Of a stretch of DNA of 64,000 nt, positions 53,286-61,214 are shown piece after piece (positions within the stretch are counted from its first letter, which is position 1; every line of letters starts with the position of its first letter). The position numbers and the translations under genes were made by a program. The notes under the pieces were generated by a model. The model saw only the letters and a program-made list of their open reading frames with translations. It did no database searches and was not told where the DNA came from. The DNA comes from Nocardia terrae (GTDB taxonomy: Bacteria; Actinomycetota; Actinomycetes; Mycobacteriales; Mycobacteriaceae): the NCBI RefSeq assembly GCF_009760405.1, contig NZ_WRPP01000002.1:558001-622000 (forward strand). The letters run 5' to 3'.

Positions 53286-54029
53286 TCAGTGGTCGCGCAG
53301 CAGGCTGCCCGCGCCCTCGACGCGGTCGGTGATGCCGTTGTCGCGCAATGCCATCCACCAGGTGGCGGCGTTGATGGCCAGCACCGGTTTGCCGAGCCAG
53401 CGTTCGGCCTCGTCGGCCAGGCCGACCATGGACAGGTTGGTGCCGCACTGGACCAGGGCGTCGATGCCGTCGTCGTCGACCTCGAGCAGCGCGGCCCGTA
53501 ATTCGGCCGCGGTGACGTGGGCGATGGAAACCGCGGTGGGGCAGCGCAGGCCGCGGATAGCCTTGACCTCGAAGCCGAGCTCGCCGAAGAAGCGGACCAC
53601 GTTCTCGTCGCCGACCGGCTGGTACGGGGTGACCACGCCGATGCGCGCGGCTCCGTACAGCTCCAGCCCGCGGCGGCAGGCTTCCGCGCCGGTGGCCACC
53701 TCCAGTCCGGTGGCGTCCTGGATCTGGCGTACGAAACGCTGGTTGCCTTCGACTCCGCCCCAGAAGGTTTCGGCCGACATGCCCATGACCATGTAGTCGG
53801 GTTCGCAGGTCAGCACCCGTTCGCAGGTGGCGGACAGTTCGGCACGGATCTGCTCGAGCAGCCGGTCCATGCCCGCGTCGTCGCTCATGTTCTGGTCGCG
53901 AATGTGGATGCGCCCGAAGTGGGCGGTCACCCCGGGCACGCCCATGCGGGCGAAATCGGGTTCCACGACGGTATTGGTGGAGGGCGCGAGCACGCCGAAC
54001 TTGGCGCGCCAGCCCAGCACGTCGGGCAT
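53286..54029 (-). CDS. Arylmalonate decarboxylase/maleate isomerase-family protein
   Basis: A 247-residue paralogue of the protein at 50659-51402: FGVLAPSTNTVVEPDFARMGVPGV, VMGMSAETFWGG and ALVQCGTNLSMVGLADEAE. The Cys in QCG corresponds to the catalytic Cys of AMDase (S/A-C-G-G context), so this copy is probably active in C-C bond decarboxylation, racemisation or isomerisation. It is the last gene of the eight-gene leftward operon, 15 bp after the SDR. In a chlorophyll-like pathway a beta-keto or malonate-type acid is produced at ring E after ester removal, which would suit a decarboxylase; speculative. Confidence 0.82.
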   Translation of the reverse strand: MPDVLGWRAKFGVLAPSTNTVVEPDFARMGVPGVTAHFGRIHIRDQNMSDDAGMDRLLEQIRAELSATCERVLTCEPDYMVMGMSAETFWGGVEGNQRFVRQIQDATGLEVATGAEACRRGLELYGAARIGVVTPYQPVGDENVVRFFGELGFEVKAIRGLRCPTAVSIAHVTAAELRAALLEVDDDGIDALVQCGTNLSMVGLADEAERWLGKPVLAINAATWWMALRDNGITDRVEGAGSLLRDH

Positions 54030-54044
54030 GGAATCTCCTGTCGG

Positions 54045-54839
54045 TCAGTCGGATTCGGGGGAAGCGAACAGATCGCGGCGGCGGAACGGGGCGGCGGCGA
54101 AGCGGCGCATCACCTTGCCGGGTGTCAGCCAGGCCACGCGTGCGCCGTTGCGGGTGTCGGTGACCGCCCGCCGCGCCAGCCACGGGGTGACGGTCTCGAC
54201 GCGGTCGGCCAGAATGTTGAACACCTTGCGCGCCTTGGCGAGTTCGGCGTCGTCGCCGTAACCGTGGGTGAGCAGGTCGGTCACCACCATGCCGGGACTG
54301 AGCAGCCCGACCGACACCCCGGCGGGCATCTCCTTGGCCAGCCCCTCGGTGAGATAGGTGACCGCGCGTTTGGTGGCCCCGTACCCGGTCAGGCCCGCCA
54401 CCGAGCGGCCGTCGCTGCCGAGCCCCTCCATGTTCCACACGTGCCCGCCACCGGCTGCGGCCATGCCCGCGATGGCCACCGCGCAGCCATTGGCGACACC
54501 GATCAGATTGGTGTCCACCACTTTCCGCAATTCCGCCGCCGACAGCGACCAGAGCGGGGTGCGGGCATGGGAGACGCCCGCGTTGTTGATCCACACGTCC
54601 ACGCCGCCGAACTCGTGCACCGCGGCGTCCCACAGCTCGCGCACCTGGTCGCGGTCGGTGATGTCGGCGGCCACGACCAGCGCGGGCCCGTCCAGTTCGG
54701 CGCGCACCTGCTCGATGCGCTCGATATCGGTGCCGCACACCGCCACCCGATGCCCGTCCGCCAGCAGTGCCCGCGCCATCCCCAGCCCGATGCCGCGGGT
54801 GCCGCCGGTGATGACGACCGTGCGCGCGCCCGCGCTCAT
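54045..54839 (-). CDS. Short-chain dehydrogenase similar to chlorophyll b reductase (NYC1/NOL)
   Basis: A 264-residue SDR. TGGTRGIG (11-18) binds NAD(P), NNAG is at 85-88 and the active-site YGATK at 153-157. The stretch around the catalytic Ser, NMEGLGSDGR (136-145), and LSPGMVVTDLL (180-190) followed by a FNILAD segment closely match plant NOL/NYC1 chlorophyll b reductases (NMDGAGSDGR, LSPGMVTTDLL), unlike the usual NxSS of SDRs. Start overlaps the preceding stop (ATGA). Placed with RCCR-like and Rieske genes, it may reduce a formyl or keto group on a tetrapyrrole. The similarity is from memory and needs a search. Confidence 0.8.
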   Translation of the reverse strand: MSAGARTVVITGGTRGIGLGMARALLADGHRVAVCGTDIERIEQVRAELDGPALVVAADITDRDQVRELWDAAVHEFGGVDVWINNAGVSHARTPLWSLSAAELRKVVDTNLIGVANGCAVAIAGMAAAGGGHVWNMEGLGSDGRSVAGLTGYGATKRAVTYLTEGLAKEMPAGVSVGLLSPGMVVTDLLTHGYGDDAELAKARKVFNILADRVETVTPWLARRAVTDTRNGARVAWLTPGKVMRRFAAAPFRRRDLFASPESD

Positions 54840-55753
54840 TCGCGCTCCAGGACGCCGTGCACGACCACCGTCAGCCGATTGCGCTCGAACAGCTGATACA
54901 CCACGGCCATTCGCGACCCCGGCCCCATCCCCGGTTCGGCGTCGAGCATGAATTCGCGTCCCACCAGCCGCCGCCCGTCGGTCTGGTGCAGGCGCACGAA
55001 ATGGGCGCGGCCGTAAGCCTGCCCATTGCCCCAGATGTCGGGGCCTTCGTGGAACGAGCGCGCTCCGTCGCGGCGCACGGTGGTCCGCACGTCGGATTCG
55101 AGCACCCCGGACATGGTCAGGTGATGTTCGGCCGTCAGCAGTCCGAGCGGGTCGACGGTCAGCGACATCCGGGTCTTGCCGATGTCGACCTGATCGGCGG
55201 TCCATACCTCGAGGTCGCCGGTGAAACGGCTCTCGTCCTTGGTGGGCAGGGTGAATGTCACCGCACCGCAGCGGGTTTCGGTGGCGACGCGCTCGTCGAC
55301 GAGTGCGGGATCGCGGGTGTACACACCGTCGAACACCCCGACCACGGCCGGTCCCTGATACAGCACCGACGAGTACGCCTGTGTGTCGCCGAGGGTCTGG
55401 TTCCAGGTGTCGAGCGAGACCTGCCATCCGGGCCCGTAATAGTGCGCGTCCACGAATCCGCCGTAGGGCTGCCCGGACCCGTAGAAGTCCGGCCCCGTGT
55501 AGATTCGGTCCCCGTCGCGATCGAGCACGCCGAACGCGAACGGCGCACCGAGCGCGAACCGCCCGGCCAGCTTCCCACCGCCGCTCAGCCCGCCGTCCAT
55601 GACATAGGTGATGTCCCCGTTCGCGAAGACCGACGAGCGGCGAATGTCCTCGAATCCGAGCCACACGCCCTCGGCGTCGAACAGGGAGGGCCGTCCCACC
55701 CACTCCCCGGCGATGCGTTCCTGGAACACACTGGGTTTCGCCTGCACGCTCAT
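54836..55753 (-). CDS. Unknown beta-rich protein with an internal repeat
   Basis: A 305-residue cytoplasmic protein I do not recognise. It is rich in aromatic residues, Gly and predicted beta strands, with few long helices. Two segments repeat: GPDFYGSGQPYGGFVDA near residue 100 and GPDIWGNGQAYGRAHFV near residue 250, which suggests two similar beta domains. ATGA overlaps couple it on both sides (start with the RCCR-like gene, stop with the SDR), so it must belong to the same pathway. A lipocalin-like or calycin-like binding role for a hydrophobic intermediate is only a guess. Confidence 0.75.
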   Translation of the reverse strand: MSVQAKPSVFQERIAGEWVGRPSLFDAEGVWLGFEDIRRSSVFANGDITYVMDGGLSGGGKLAGRFALGAPFAFGVLDRDGDRIYTGPDFYGSGQPYGGFVDAHYYGPGWQVSLDTWNQTLGDTQAYSSVLYQGPAVVGVFDGVYTRDPALVDERVATETRCGAVTFTLPTKDESRFTGDLEVWTADQVDIGKTRMSLTVDPLGLLTAEHHLTMSGVLESDVRTTVRRDGARSFHEGPDIWGNGQAYGRAHFVRLHQTDGRRLVGREFMLDAEPGMGPGSRMAVVYQLFERNRLTVVVHGVLERE

Positions 55754-56439
55754 GCTTCCAGCTCCCCGCGGACGCGTTCGGACTGTTCGCTGCCCAGCAG
55801 CCGGGTGACCTGTTCCCACACGGGATCGATCCGGGGGCTGAACAGGTTCGCCCGATTGACGCGGTCGCGTGCCGCCAGATCGGTGTCCACCGCGGGAACG
55901 CCCTTGTCCACCAGCGCGAGCCAGTGCCGCAGGTACGCGTCCACGGTGCCGCCCAGCTCGCCGAAGGCGGACTCGTCGGCCCGGCACACCAGCATCCACG
56001 GTGACATCAGCGCCCGCTGCCGCGGCCCGATCGCCGCCGCCGACACCCCCTCGAGCTGCCAGGCCGCGTCCAGCAGCGGCGTCAACGGCAGGTAGGCGGC
56101 GTCGAGATAGTCCAGGTGCACGGCCAGGTCCGCGCGCGGGATCAGATCCAGGTGCATGGCGTAGTACTCGCCGCCGTACACCGAGTCCAGGGTGAAATGC
56201 GGTACGGCCGAATCGCTTCCGGTGAACGCGAAGATCATGTGGCTGTCCAGCCCGATGGGCGGCACCACCAGATCGACGGTGACCACCTTGTCGATGGGGC
56301 CACCGCGCAGCACACGCAGCCTGCCCACCGGATCCGGTGCCATCGCGCTGGTCAACGCCACGTCCTCGGCGACGGTCGAACCCAGTGTGCTGGAGAGGGT
56401 GTCGAGGGTGCGCTCACTGAGCGCTGCCGGCAGGGTCAT
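55750..56439 (-). CDS. RCCR-like protein 1 (red chlorophyll catabolite reductase family)
   Basis: A 229-residue protein matching the plant RCCR pattern in order: VPHFTLDSVYGG (79-90; plant APNFVVELIQ), LDLIPRADLAVHLDYLDAAY (97-116; plant LDLPHRKDLVLNPDYLKEYY), SPWMLVCRADES (146-157; plant SPSLFVRSAFSP) and AARDRVNRANLF...VTRLLGSEQSERVR (189-224; plant RRDKSFRRKS...FPRMFGEEVSSRV). RCCR is a bilin-reductase-fold enzyme acting on an open tetrapyrrole. ATG 56439 has GGAGG upstream and lies 26 bp inside the Rieske gene's 3' end. Shorter than plant RCCR; catalysis unproven. Confidence 0.72.
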   Translation of the reverse strand: MTLPAALSERTLDTLSSTLGSTVAEDVALTSAMAPDPVGRLRVLRGGPIDKVVTVDLVVPPIGLDSHMIFAFTGSDSAVPHFTLDSVYGGEYYAMHLDLIPRADLAVHLDYLDAAYLPLTPLLDAAWQLEGVSAAAIGPRQRALMSPWMLVCRADESAFGELGGTVDAYLRHWLALVDKGVPAVDTDLAARDRVNRANLFSPRIDPVWEQVTRLLGSEQSERVRGELEA

Positions 56440-57556
56440 GCGGTTGTCCTCCATTGCGGGCCTTGTGCACCCAGGCGCTGGCCAGTTCGGGATTGTCGCG
56501 GCGCGCGGGCGAGGCGATGACGGTGGCGGTGCGTCGTGGCGCGTCGCCGGTGATGACGTCGTCGCCGCCGACCCACCAGCCCTGCTTGATCAGCTGGGTG
56601 CGCCGGCGGCGGTAGGCGACCTGCAAGGCGTCGCTGCGCACGTGCAGCTCGTCGGACAGGTCGAACGGAAGCAGTTCCGGCCGTTGGGATTCCACCACCG
56701 GACGGTCCTGCAACAGGATCTTCTCGATGCGCTTGCGGGTATTGGCGTCGGCCCAGCCGCCGGTGAAGAAATTGCGAAAGCCGAGAATCTTCACCAGCGT
56801 GCGGTCCTGCGACAGCGGAATGTTGAAGTCGTAGAGCAGCAGGTCACCGATGGGCAGCCGCACATGCAGCTTCACGATATTGGGCAGATACCAGGCGTTG
56901 GTGACGGTCACGTACTCCGGCCGGGGTTTGCCCCGGAACAGCAGCCCCCACAATCCCTTCGGTGGCGGCGGACTCAGCTCGATATCGGCCTCGGCCGACC
57001 AGTCCGTCTGCTGCACTCGGAAATCCGGGATCTCGGGCTTGTCGGGATTGCCGAAGGCGGTGCCGTGCACGAACGGGGTGTGCGAGGCGTCGACCACGTT
57101 CTCGAAGGTGCGTTCGTAGTTGGCGTCCACCACCATCTCGTATTCGACCGCGCGGAACGCCGGATCGTCCCATTCGGGAATCTCCGGGATGGGCGGCCGT
57201 TCGGCCTCGGGCAGGTCGCCGAGGAAGGCCCACACCATGCCGTAGCGCTCCAGCGTCGGATACGCGTCCACCCGTGCCTTACGCGGGATGCTGCGCTCGG
57301 GGGAGTTCGCCGGGATGCGCACGCACACCCCGTCGGCGTCGTACTGCCAGCCGTGATACGGGCACGTGATGCAGTCGCCGTTGACCTTGCCCATCGACAG
57401 CGCGCCGCCGCGGTGCACACACAGATCCGACAGGCAGGTCACCGCACCGGACGCGGTGCGGTAGAGCACGAAATCCTGGCCGAGACAGGTCACCTTGCGC
57501 GGTTCGCGGCCGACGCGGCCGGAGAATTCGACGGCGTACCAGAAGTTCTTGAGCAC
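56414..57556 (-). CDS. Rieske non-haem iron oxygenase (PaO/VanA-like)
   Basis: A 380-residue oxygenase alpha subunit. The Rieske cluster ligands are CVH (46-48) and CPYH (65-68); the mononuclear iron motif is NVVDASHTPFVHG (153-165, His159 and His164). MLKNFWYAVEFSGRV is the family's N-terminal opening. The group includes vanillate demethylase and plant pheophorbide a oxygenase (PaO). The PaO C-terminal CxxC and membrane helices are absent, so it is a soluble bacterial form. Adjacent RCCR-like genes on both sides (one via the hydrolase) suggest ring opening of a macrocycle, by analogy with PaO-RCCR. No reductase or ferredoxin gene is adjacent. Confidence 0.85.
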   Translation of the reverse strand: MLKNFWYAVEFSGRVGREPRKVTCLGQDFVLYRTASGAVTCLSDLCVHRGGALSMGKVNGDCITCPYHGWQYDADGVCVRIPANSPERSIPRKARVDAYPTLERYGMVWAFLGDLPEAERPPIPEIPEWDDPAFRAVEYEMVVDANYERTFENVVDASHTPFVHGTAFGNPDKPEIPDFRVQQTDWSAEADIELSPPPPKGLWGLLFRGKPRPEYVTVTNAWYLPNIVKLHVRLPIGDLLLYDFNIPLSQDRTLVKILGFRNFFTGGWADANTRKRIEKILLQDRPVVESQRPELLPFDLSDELHVRSDALQVAYRRRRTQLIKQGWWVGGDDVITGDAPRRTATVIASPARRDNPELASAWVHKARNGGQPHDPAGSAQ

Positions 57557-57566
57557 TGCGATCTCC

Positions 57567-58508
57567 TCAGCGCCGCTTCAGCAGCATGCCGTCGTCGAAG
57601 CCCGCCAGTTCGTCCCGGGCGGTGTGCGAATCCCGCAGGTGGGTGTGCAGGAACAGCGTGGTGAGGTGGGCGAATCGAGCGCGGGCGTCGGTATTGCCGG
57701 GACCGTCCAGGAAGGCGCGCGCGGCGGTCGGGTCGGCGTCGGCGATGGCGAAGTGGTTGGCCCCGGGCACCACCGCGAGCAGATGCTCGCCGTCGGGCAG
57801 CGCCTCGGTGAACGTGCGCTGCACCGGATCCGGCCGGTCCTCGCCCTCGCCGTAGCGGTCGGCGCTGCCCCGGATGACGCCGTCGTCGGTGCCCACACCC
57901 AGCAGCACCGGGCAGTTCACCTGCGCGGGCAGTACGGTGCCCGGATCCCAGCCCAGCATGGTCGCGACCATGGTGTGCGCACCCCACGCGAAAACCGCCC
58001 GCACCGAAGGGAAATAGCGCGCCGACTGCAGCACCACGGTGCCCCCGGCCGAGTGACCGCCGAGCGCGACCCGGTCCAGGTCCAGGCTCCCGCGCAGCGG
58101 TTCGAGCGTGTCGAGTTCGGCCAGCCCCGCCAGTACCGCGGGAATGGTCGGGCAGGTGGGCCGGGTGCCGTAGGCGTCGGGCCGCGCGGCCGCCAGGTCG
58201 ACGCCGGGCGTGAGCCCGCGCTGCCCGCCGAACAGGTCCGCCACCCGGTCGAAAGTGACCACCACGAAACCGGATTCGGCGATCTCGGTGGCGAAACGCC
58301 GGTAGGCGTCCTGGGCGACATTGACCCCGGACAGGAACACCACCACCGGGTAGGGCGCACCGGCCGGATCGGGTGCGAAGACGCCCGTGAGCCGCTCGGC
58401 GTCGTCGCCCGAGGCGACGGCGGGGTAGTAGACCTTGAGATGTGCGGTGTCGAAGGGCGGTTCGCCGTCGGTGCGCACCGACCACCACAGGGAACGAATC
58501 AGGCTCAT
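57567..58508 (-). CDS. Alpha/beta-hydrolase, chlorophyllase/dienelactone-hydrolase-like
   Basis: A 313-residue cytoplasmic hydrolase: PYPVVVFLSGVNVAQDAYRRFATEIAESGFVVVTFD (53-87), nucleophile elbow VALGGHSAGGTVVLQS (148-162, Ser153), and PGANHFAIADADP with the catalytic His. The arrangement FLSG/GHSxGG resembles chlorophyllase and PAF-acetylhydrolase-type hydrolases (plant chlorophyllase: GHSRGG). Ten bases upstream of the Rieske gene and four bases after the second RCCR-like gene. It could cleave a methyl or phytyl ester of the substrate; inference. Confidence 0.78.
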   Translation of the reverse strand: MSLIRSLWWSVRTDGEPPFDTAHLKVYYPAVASGDDAERLTGVFAPDPAGAPYPVVVFLSGVNVAQDAYRRFATEIAESGFVVVTFDRVADLFGGQRGLTPGVDLAAARPDAYGTRPTCPTIPAVLAGLAELDTLEPLRGSLDLDRVALGGHSAGGTVVLQSARYFPSVRAVFAWGAHTMVATMLGWDPGTVLPAQVNCPVLLGVGTDDGVIRGSADRYGEGEDRPDPVQRTFTEALPDGEHLLAVVPGANHFAIADADPTAARAFLDGPGNTDARARFAHLTTLFLHTHLRDSHTARDELAGFDDGMLLKRR

Positions 58509-58512
58509 CGGG

Positions 58513-59319
58513 TCACCCCACCGGTCGCGGCAGCACGCGGTCGCCGCCCCACAGCGCGCGCACCAGGCGCGCGGTGAGTTCGGGCCCGAACATGCGCTCG
58601 CCCATGACGTTCGCCGGATCGCGCTCGGCGATATTGCGGCGGACGCGCAGATCGCGGGCGGCCAGCTCGGCGCGCTCGGGCTCGGGGACGGTGTCGGCGT
58701 CGTCCACCCAGCCCAGCCACTGCTCGACCTTCGCGGTCAGCAGCTCGGCGACGGTGTCGAGATTGGGCCGGGTCGGCGGGAACGAGTAGCAGTAGGCGGT
58801 GGGGGACAGGCTGGCGCGGATGAATCCGGTGCGGCTGGTGAACCAGGTGAAGTCCGGATGGTCCTGTTTGAAGGTCAGCCACGCGGCGTCGGCGTCGGCG
58901 TAATAGCGGTCGTAGTAGTCGCCGTCGCCGACCAGATCGCCGCGCGGCACCCCGTCCACGTAGAACCAGCCCTCCGGCCACAGCAGCAGCGCCGAACCCA
59001 GGTGTGGCACCCGCACCTGCGGCCCCAGCCAGGCGGTGAGATGCATGTTGACGAAACCGCTTGCGGGATCACCGATCCAGGAGTGCACCAGCCAGTCGAT
59101 CTCCGGACCGGTGTAGGCGGCCAGGCTGCCGGACGGACCGCCCTCGCCGCCGTAGGAGTCCAGGTCGGCGGTCGACGGATCGCGAGTGAGTTCGAACCGC
59201 GCCTCGATGCGCGCCTTCAGCCGCGCCAGCAGCGCCTGCCATTCCCGAAAGGTTTCGGTGACGTCGGTTCGGGGGTTCTCGTCGACCATCTGCTCGACGT
59301 GCTGGAGGGTTTCCTTCAT
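58513..59319 (-). CDS. RCCR-like protein 2 (red chlorophyll catabolite reductase family)
   Basis: A 268-residue protein and the clearer of the two RCCR matches. In order: IDWLVHSWIG (74-83; plant IDFVIGSWI), VPRGDLVGDGDYYDRYYAD (124-142; plant HRKDLVLNPDYLKEYYQD), TGFIRASLSPTAY (164-176; plant LFVRSAFSPTAS), then RDLRVRRNIAERDP and ERMFGPELTARLVRALW (222-257; plant PRMFGEEVSSRVVHAI). Length is close to mature plant RCCR. Start overlaps the stop of the carbon-nitrogen hydrolase (ATGA). Having two RCCR-like genes in one operon suggests successive reductions or a heterodimer. Confidence 0.8.
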   Translation of the reverse strand: MKETLQHVEQMVDENPRTDVTETFREWQALLARLKARIEARFELTRDPSTADLDSYGGEGGPSGSLAAYTGPEIDWLVHSWIGDPASGFVNMHLTAWLGPQVRVPHLGSALLLWPEGWFYVDGVPRGDLVGDGDYYDRYYADADAAWLTFKQDHPDFTWFTSRTGFIRASLSPTAYCYSFPPTRPNLDTVAELLTAKVEQWLGWVDDADTVPEPERAELAARDLRVRRNIAERDPANVMGERMFGPELTARLVRALWGGDRVLPRPVG

Positions 59320-60962
59320 GGCAGCTCCGGTTCTGTTGTGGCGGTGACGGATTCGCGGGTGAGGGCGGCCGTGGCGGCGGGCGGTCGCCCCGCCACCAGA
59401 TCGGTGCCCCGCGAGACTCGGCGGTTGATCGCCTGCGCCGGGCGGACGGTGGCGATCAGGCGGTCCGCGCCCGGCGGCGCCGCGCTCACCTCCGGATGAC
59501 TGATGACACCGGTGAACGGGCCCTGCCAGGGCGTCCAGAGGGTGAAGTCGGGGCTGAGCGCGTAGACCGCGGCGGCGAGCCCGCCGGCCGGATCCAGGCC
59601 CGCGGCAACGATGTTCAGCCGATTCTCCGCCGCGCGTTCGGGCAGGCCGAGCCGGTGCTCCCAGGGCTCGGCGGGTGTGTGCGCGACGGCCACGACATCG
59701 GCGTCGGCGAGGGCGGCCAGCCGGAAGGTCTCCGGGAACAGCGCGTCGTCGCCGATCACCAGCGCCAGCCGCGCCCACGGCGTCTCGAAGACCTCGAGCC
59801 GGGATCCGAGCTCGGTGAGCCAGGGATAGCGGCGGGTGCGATGCAGCTGGGCCTGCCGGCCGCGCACGCCCTCGCTGTTGACCAGCAGTCCCACATGTGA
59901 ACCCCCGGATCCGACGGTCAGCACCGCGTACGCGCGCGAACCCCGCAGCGCCGCGACCACCGCGGTGACCGCCAGGGGCTGCGAGAGGGATTCGGGCACC
60001 ACGATCAATTGCGCACCGGCCGCGGCGGTCTCGGCGATGAGATCGGTATCGGGCAGCGTCACCGCGACCCGCTGGCTCTGGGCCGCCGCGGCGGTGCGCA
60101 CGGGGCTCGCCGCGGTCAGCAACGGGCTGTAGAGCCGGGGACGGCGGGCGGCGAGCAGATCGGTGCCGTCGGGCCGGTGTTTGTCGTCGGCGCGCCGAAT
60201 GTCGATATCCGCCACCACCAGGGCCTCGCCGCTCGGGGGAGCCTTGGCCACGGTGGTGCCGTCCGGGGCCACGATCTGGCTCTCGCCCGCCCCGTGCAGC
60301 CGATCGGCCGGCACGCCCAATTTCGCGGCGATGGCGGGCAATTGGTCCTCCGGCAGCAGCGGGCCGACCTTGTTGGCGGCGATCACCCACACCTTGTTCT
60401 CCGCGGCGCGCACCGGAATGTGCAGGCTCGCTTCATCGGTGGCGAAGGAGTTGAGGCTGTTGAGCAGCACTTGCGCGCCGCGCACCGCGAGCGAGCGCGG
60501 CACCTCACAGATCACGCCCTCCATGCAGGCGTAGAGGCCGAGGCGGCCCAGCGGGGTGTCGACGACCTCGGAATCGGTGTCGCCGCGGTCGAGATGGTCG
60601 TTTTCCGCGCCCATGAGGATCTGCTTGTCGGATTCGCCGAGCAGGCTGCCGTCGGGTCCGTAGAGCAGGCTGGTCGCGGTGGTGCGGCCCTCGGCGCGGG
60701 CCAGAGTGACCCCGATCTTCACATACATGCGGTGCCGGGCGGCGCGCTCGGCGACGGCGGTGAGGAAGGAATCCCCGAGCCGGCAGGCCATTCGCCGCGC
60801 GTGAGACCGGTCGGTGTACCACGATAGGTGGTTACAGAACTCGGGCAGCACCAGCAGTTCGGCGCCGTCGGACGCCGCGGCGTCGATCATGCGCACGCAG
60901 GTCTCGAGATTGGCCGCGACATCGGTGCCGGCGGCGAGCTGGGCGGCGGCGACTCGCGTCAT
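59316..60962 (-). CDS. Tandem carbon-nitrogen hydrolase (second domain degenerate)
   Basis: A 548-residue fusion of two nitrilase-superfamily domains. Domain 1 (1-280) keeps the triad: Glu41 in LPEFCNH, Lys113 in ESDKQIL and Cys146 in LYACMEGV. Domain 2 (about 300-540) has Glu in VVPESLSQP, but the Cys position reads VIGDDALFPE (Gly instead of Cys), so it is probably inactive and structural. The superfamily hydrolyses amides, nitriles or ureido groups. First gene of the leftward operon, with the composite operator at 60988-61012 just upstream. Unusual architecture; role in the pathway unclear, perhaps amide cleavage of a side chain. Confidence 0.85.
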   Translation of the reverse strand: MTRVAAAQLAAGTDVAANLETCVRMIDAAASDGAELLVLPEFCNHLSWYTDRSHARRMACRLGDSFLTAVAERAARHRMYVKIGVTLARAEGRTTATSLLYGPDGSLLGESDKQILMGAENDHLDRGDTDSEVVDTPLGRLGLYACMEGVICEVPRSLAVRGAQVLLNSLNSFATDEASLHIPVRAAENKVWVIAANKVGPLLPEDQLPAIAAKLGVPADRLHGAGESQIVAPDGTTVAKAPPSGEALVVADIDIRRADDKHRPDGTDLLAARRPRLYSPLLTAASPVRTAAAAQSQRVAVTLPDTDLIAETAAAGAQLIVVPESLSQPLAVTAVVAALRGSRAYAVLTVGSGGSHVGLLVNSEGVRGRQAQLHRTRRYPWLTELGSRLEVFETPWARLALVIGDDALFPETFRLAALADADVVAVAHTPAEPWEHRLGLPERAAENRLNIVAAGLDPAGGLAAAVYALSPDFTLWTPWQGPFTGVISHPEVSAAPPGADRLIATVRPAQAINRRVSRGTDLVAGRPPAATAALTRESVTATTEPELP

Positions 60963-60987
60963 GAACGCGCACCTCCTGATCCTCAGC

Positions 60988-61012
60988 GTTTCGTAGATCG
61001 AAACACTGTTTC
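60988..61012. promoter_or_regulatory. Composite operator, copy 2 (GTTTC-N7-GAAAC-N3-GTTTC)
   Basis: GTTTC (60988-60992), seven bases, GAAAC (61000-61004), three bases, GTTTC (61008-61012). It matches copy 1 (49683-49707) at about 21 of 25 positions and sits 26 bp before the first gene of the leftward operon, where it should control the eight-gene unit. Confidence 0.88.
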
Positions 61013-61170
61013 CGTTTCCGATTCTGTACCGGCCGCCGGAATCTGTCCAGTGGGCGGCGAAGATTTCCCGCCGAGGCGCGGCGGTGTGCCAAAAGTGGCT
61101 GTTTCCAGGCGGTTACGTGCTCGTTCGCGCTTGACACCCATCGTCGGCGACGGTTCAATATGGCAACTGC

Positions 61171-61195
61171 GAAACCGTGTTTCCTTCTGCGAAAC
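61171..61195. promoter_or_regulatory. Composite operator, copy 3 (inverted)
   Basis: GAAAC (61171-61175), three bases, GTTTC (61179-61183), seven bases, GAAAC (61191-61195): the exact reverse-complement layout of copies 1 and 2. It lies 20 bp before the start of the rightward membrane-protein gene and overlaps its likely promoter. Confidence 0.88.
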
Positions 61196-61214
61196 AGGTG
61201 TGGAGGTGAGGCGC

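Noticed and set aside
52956..53501. Rightward ORF with RDGPTQRGC repeats
   Set aside because: The repeat peptide is simply the translation of the 27-bp tandem repeat, and the end is antisense to the AMDase-like gene.
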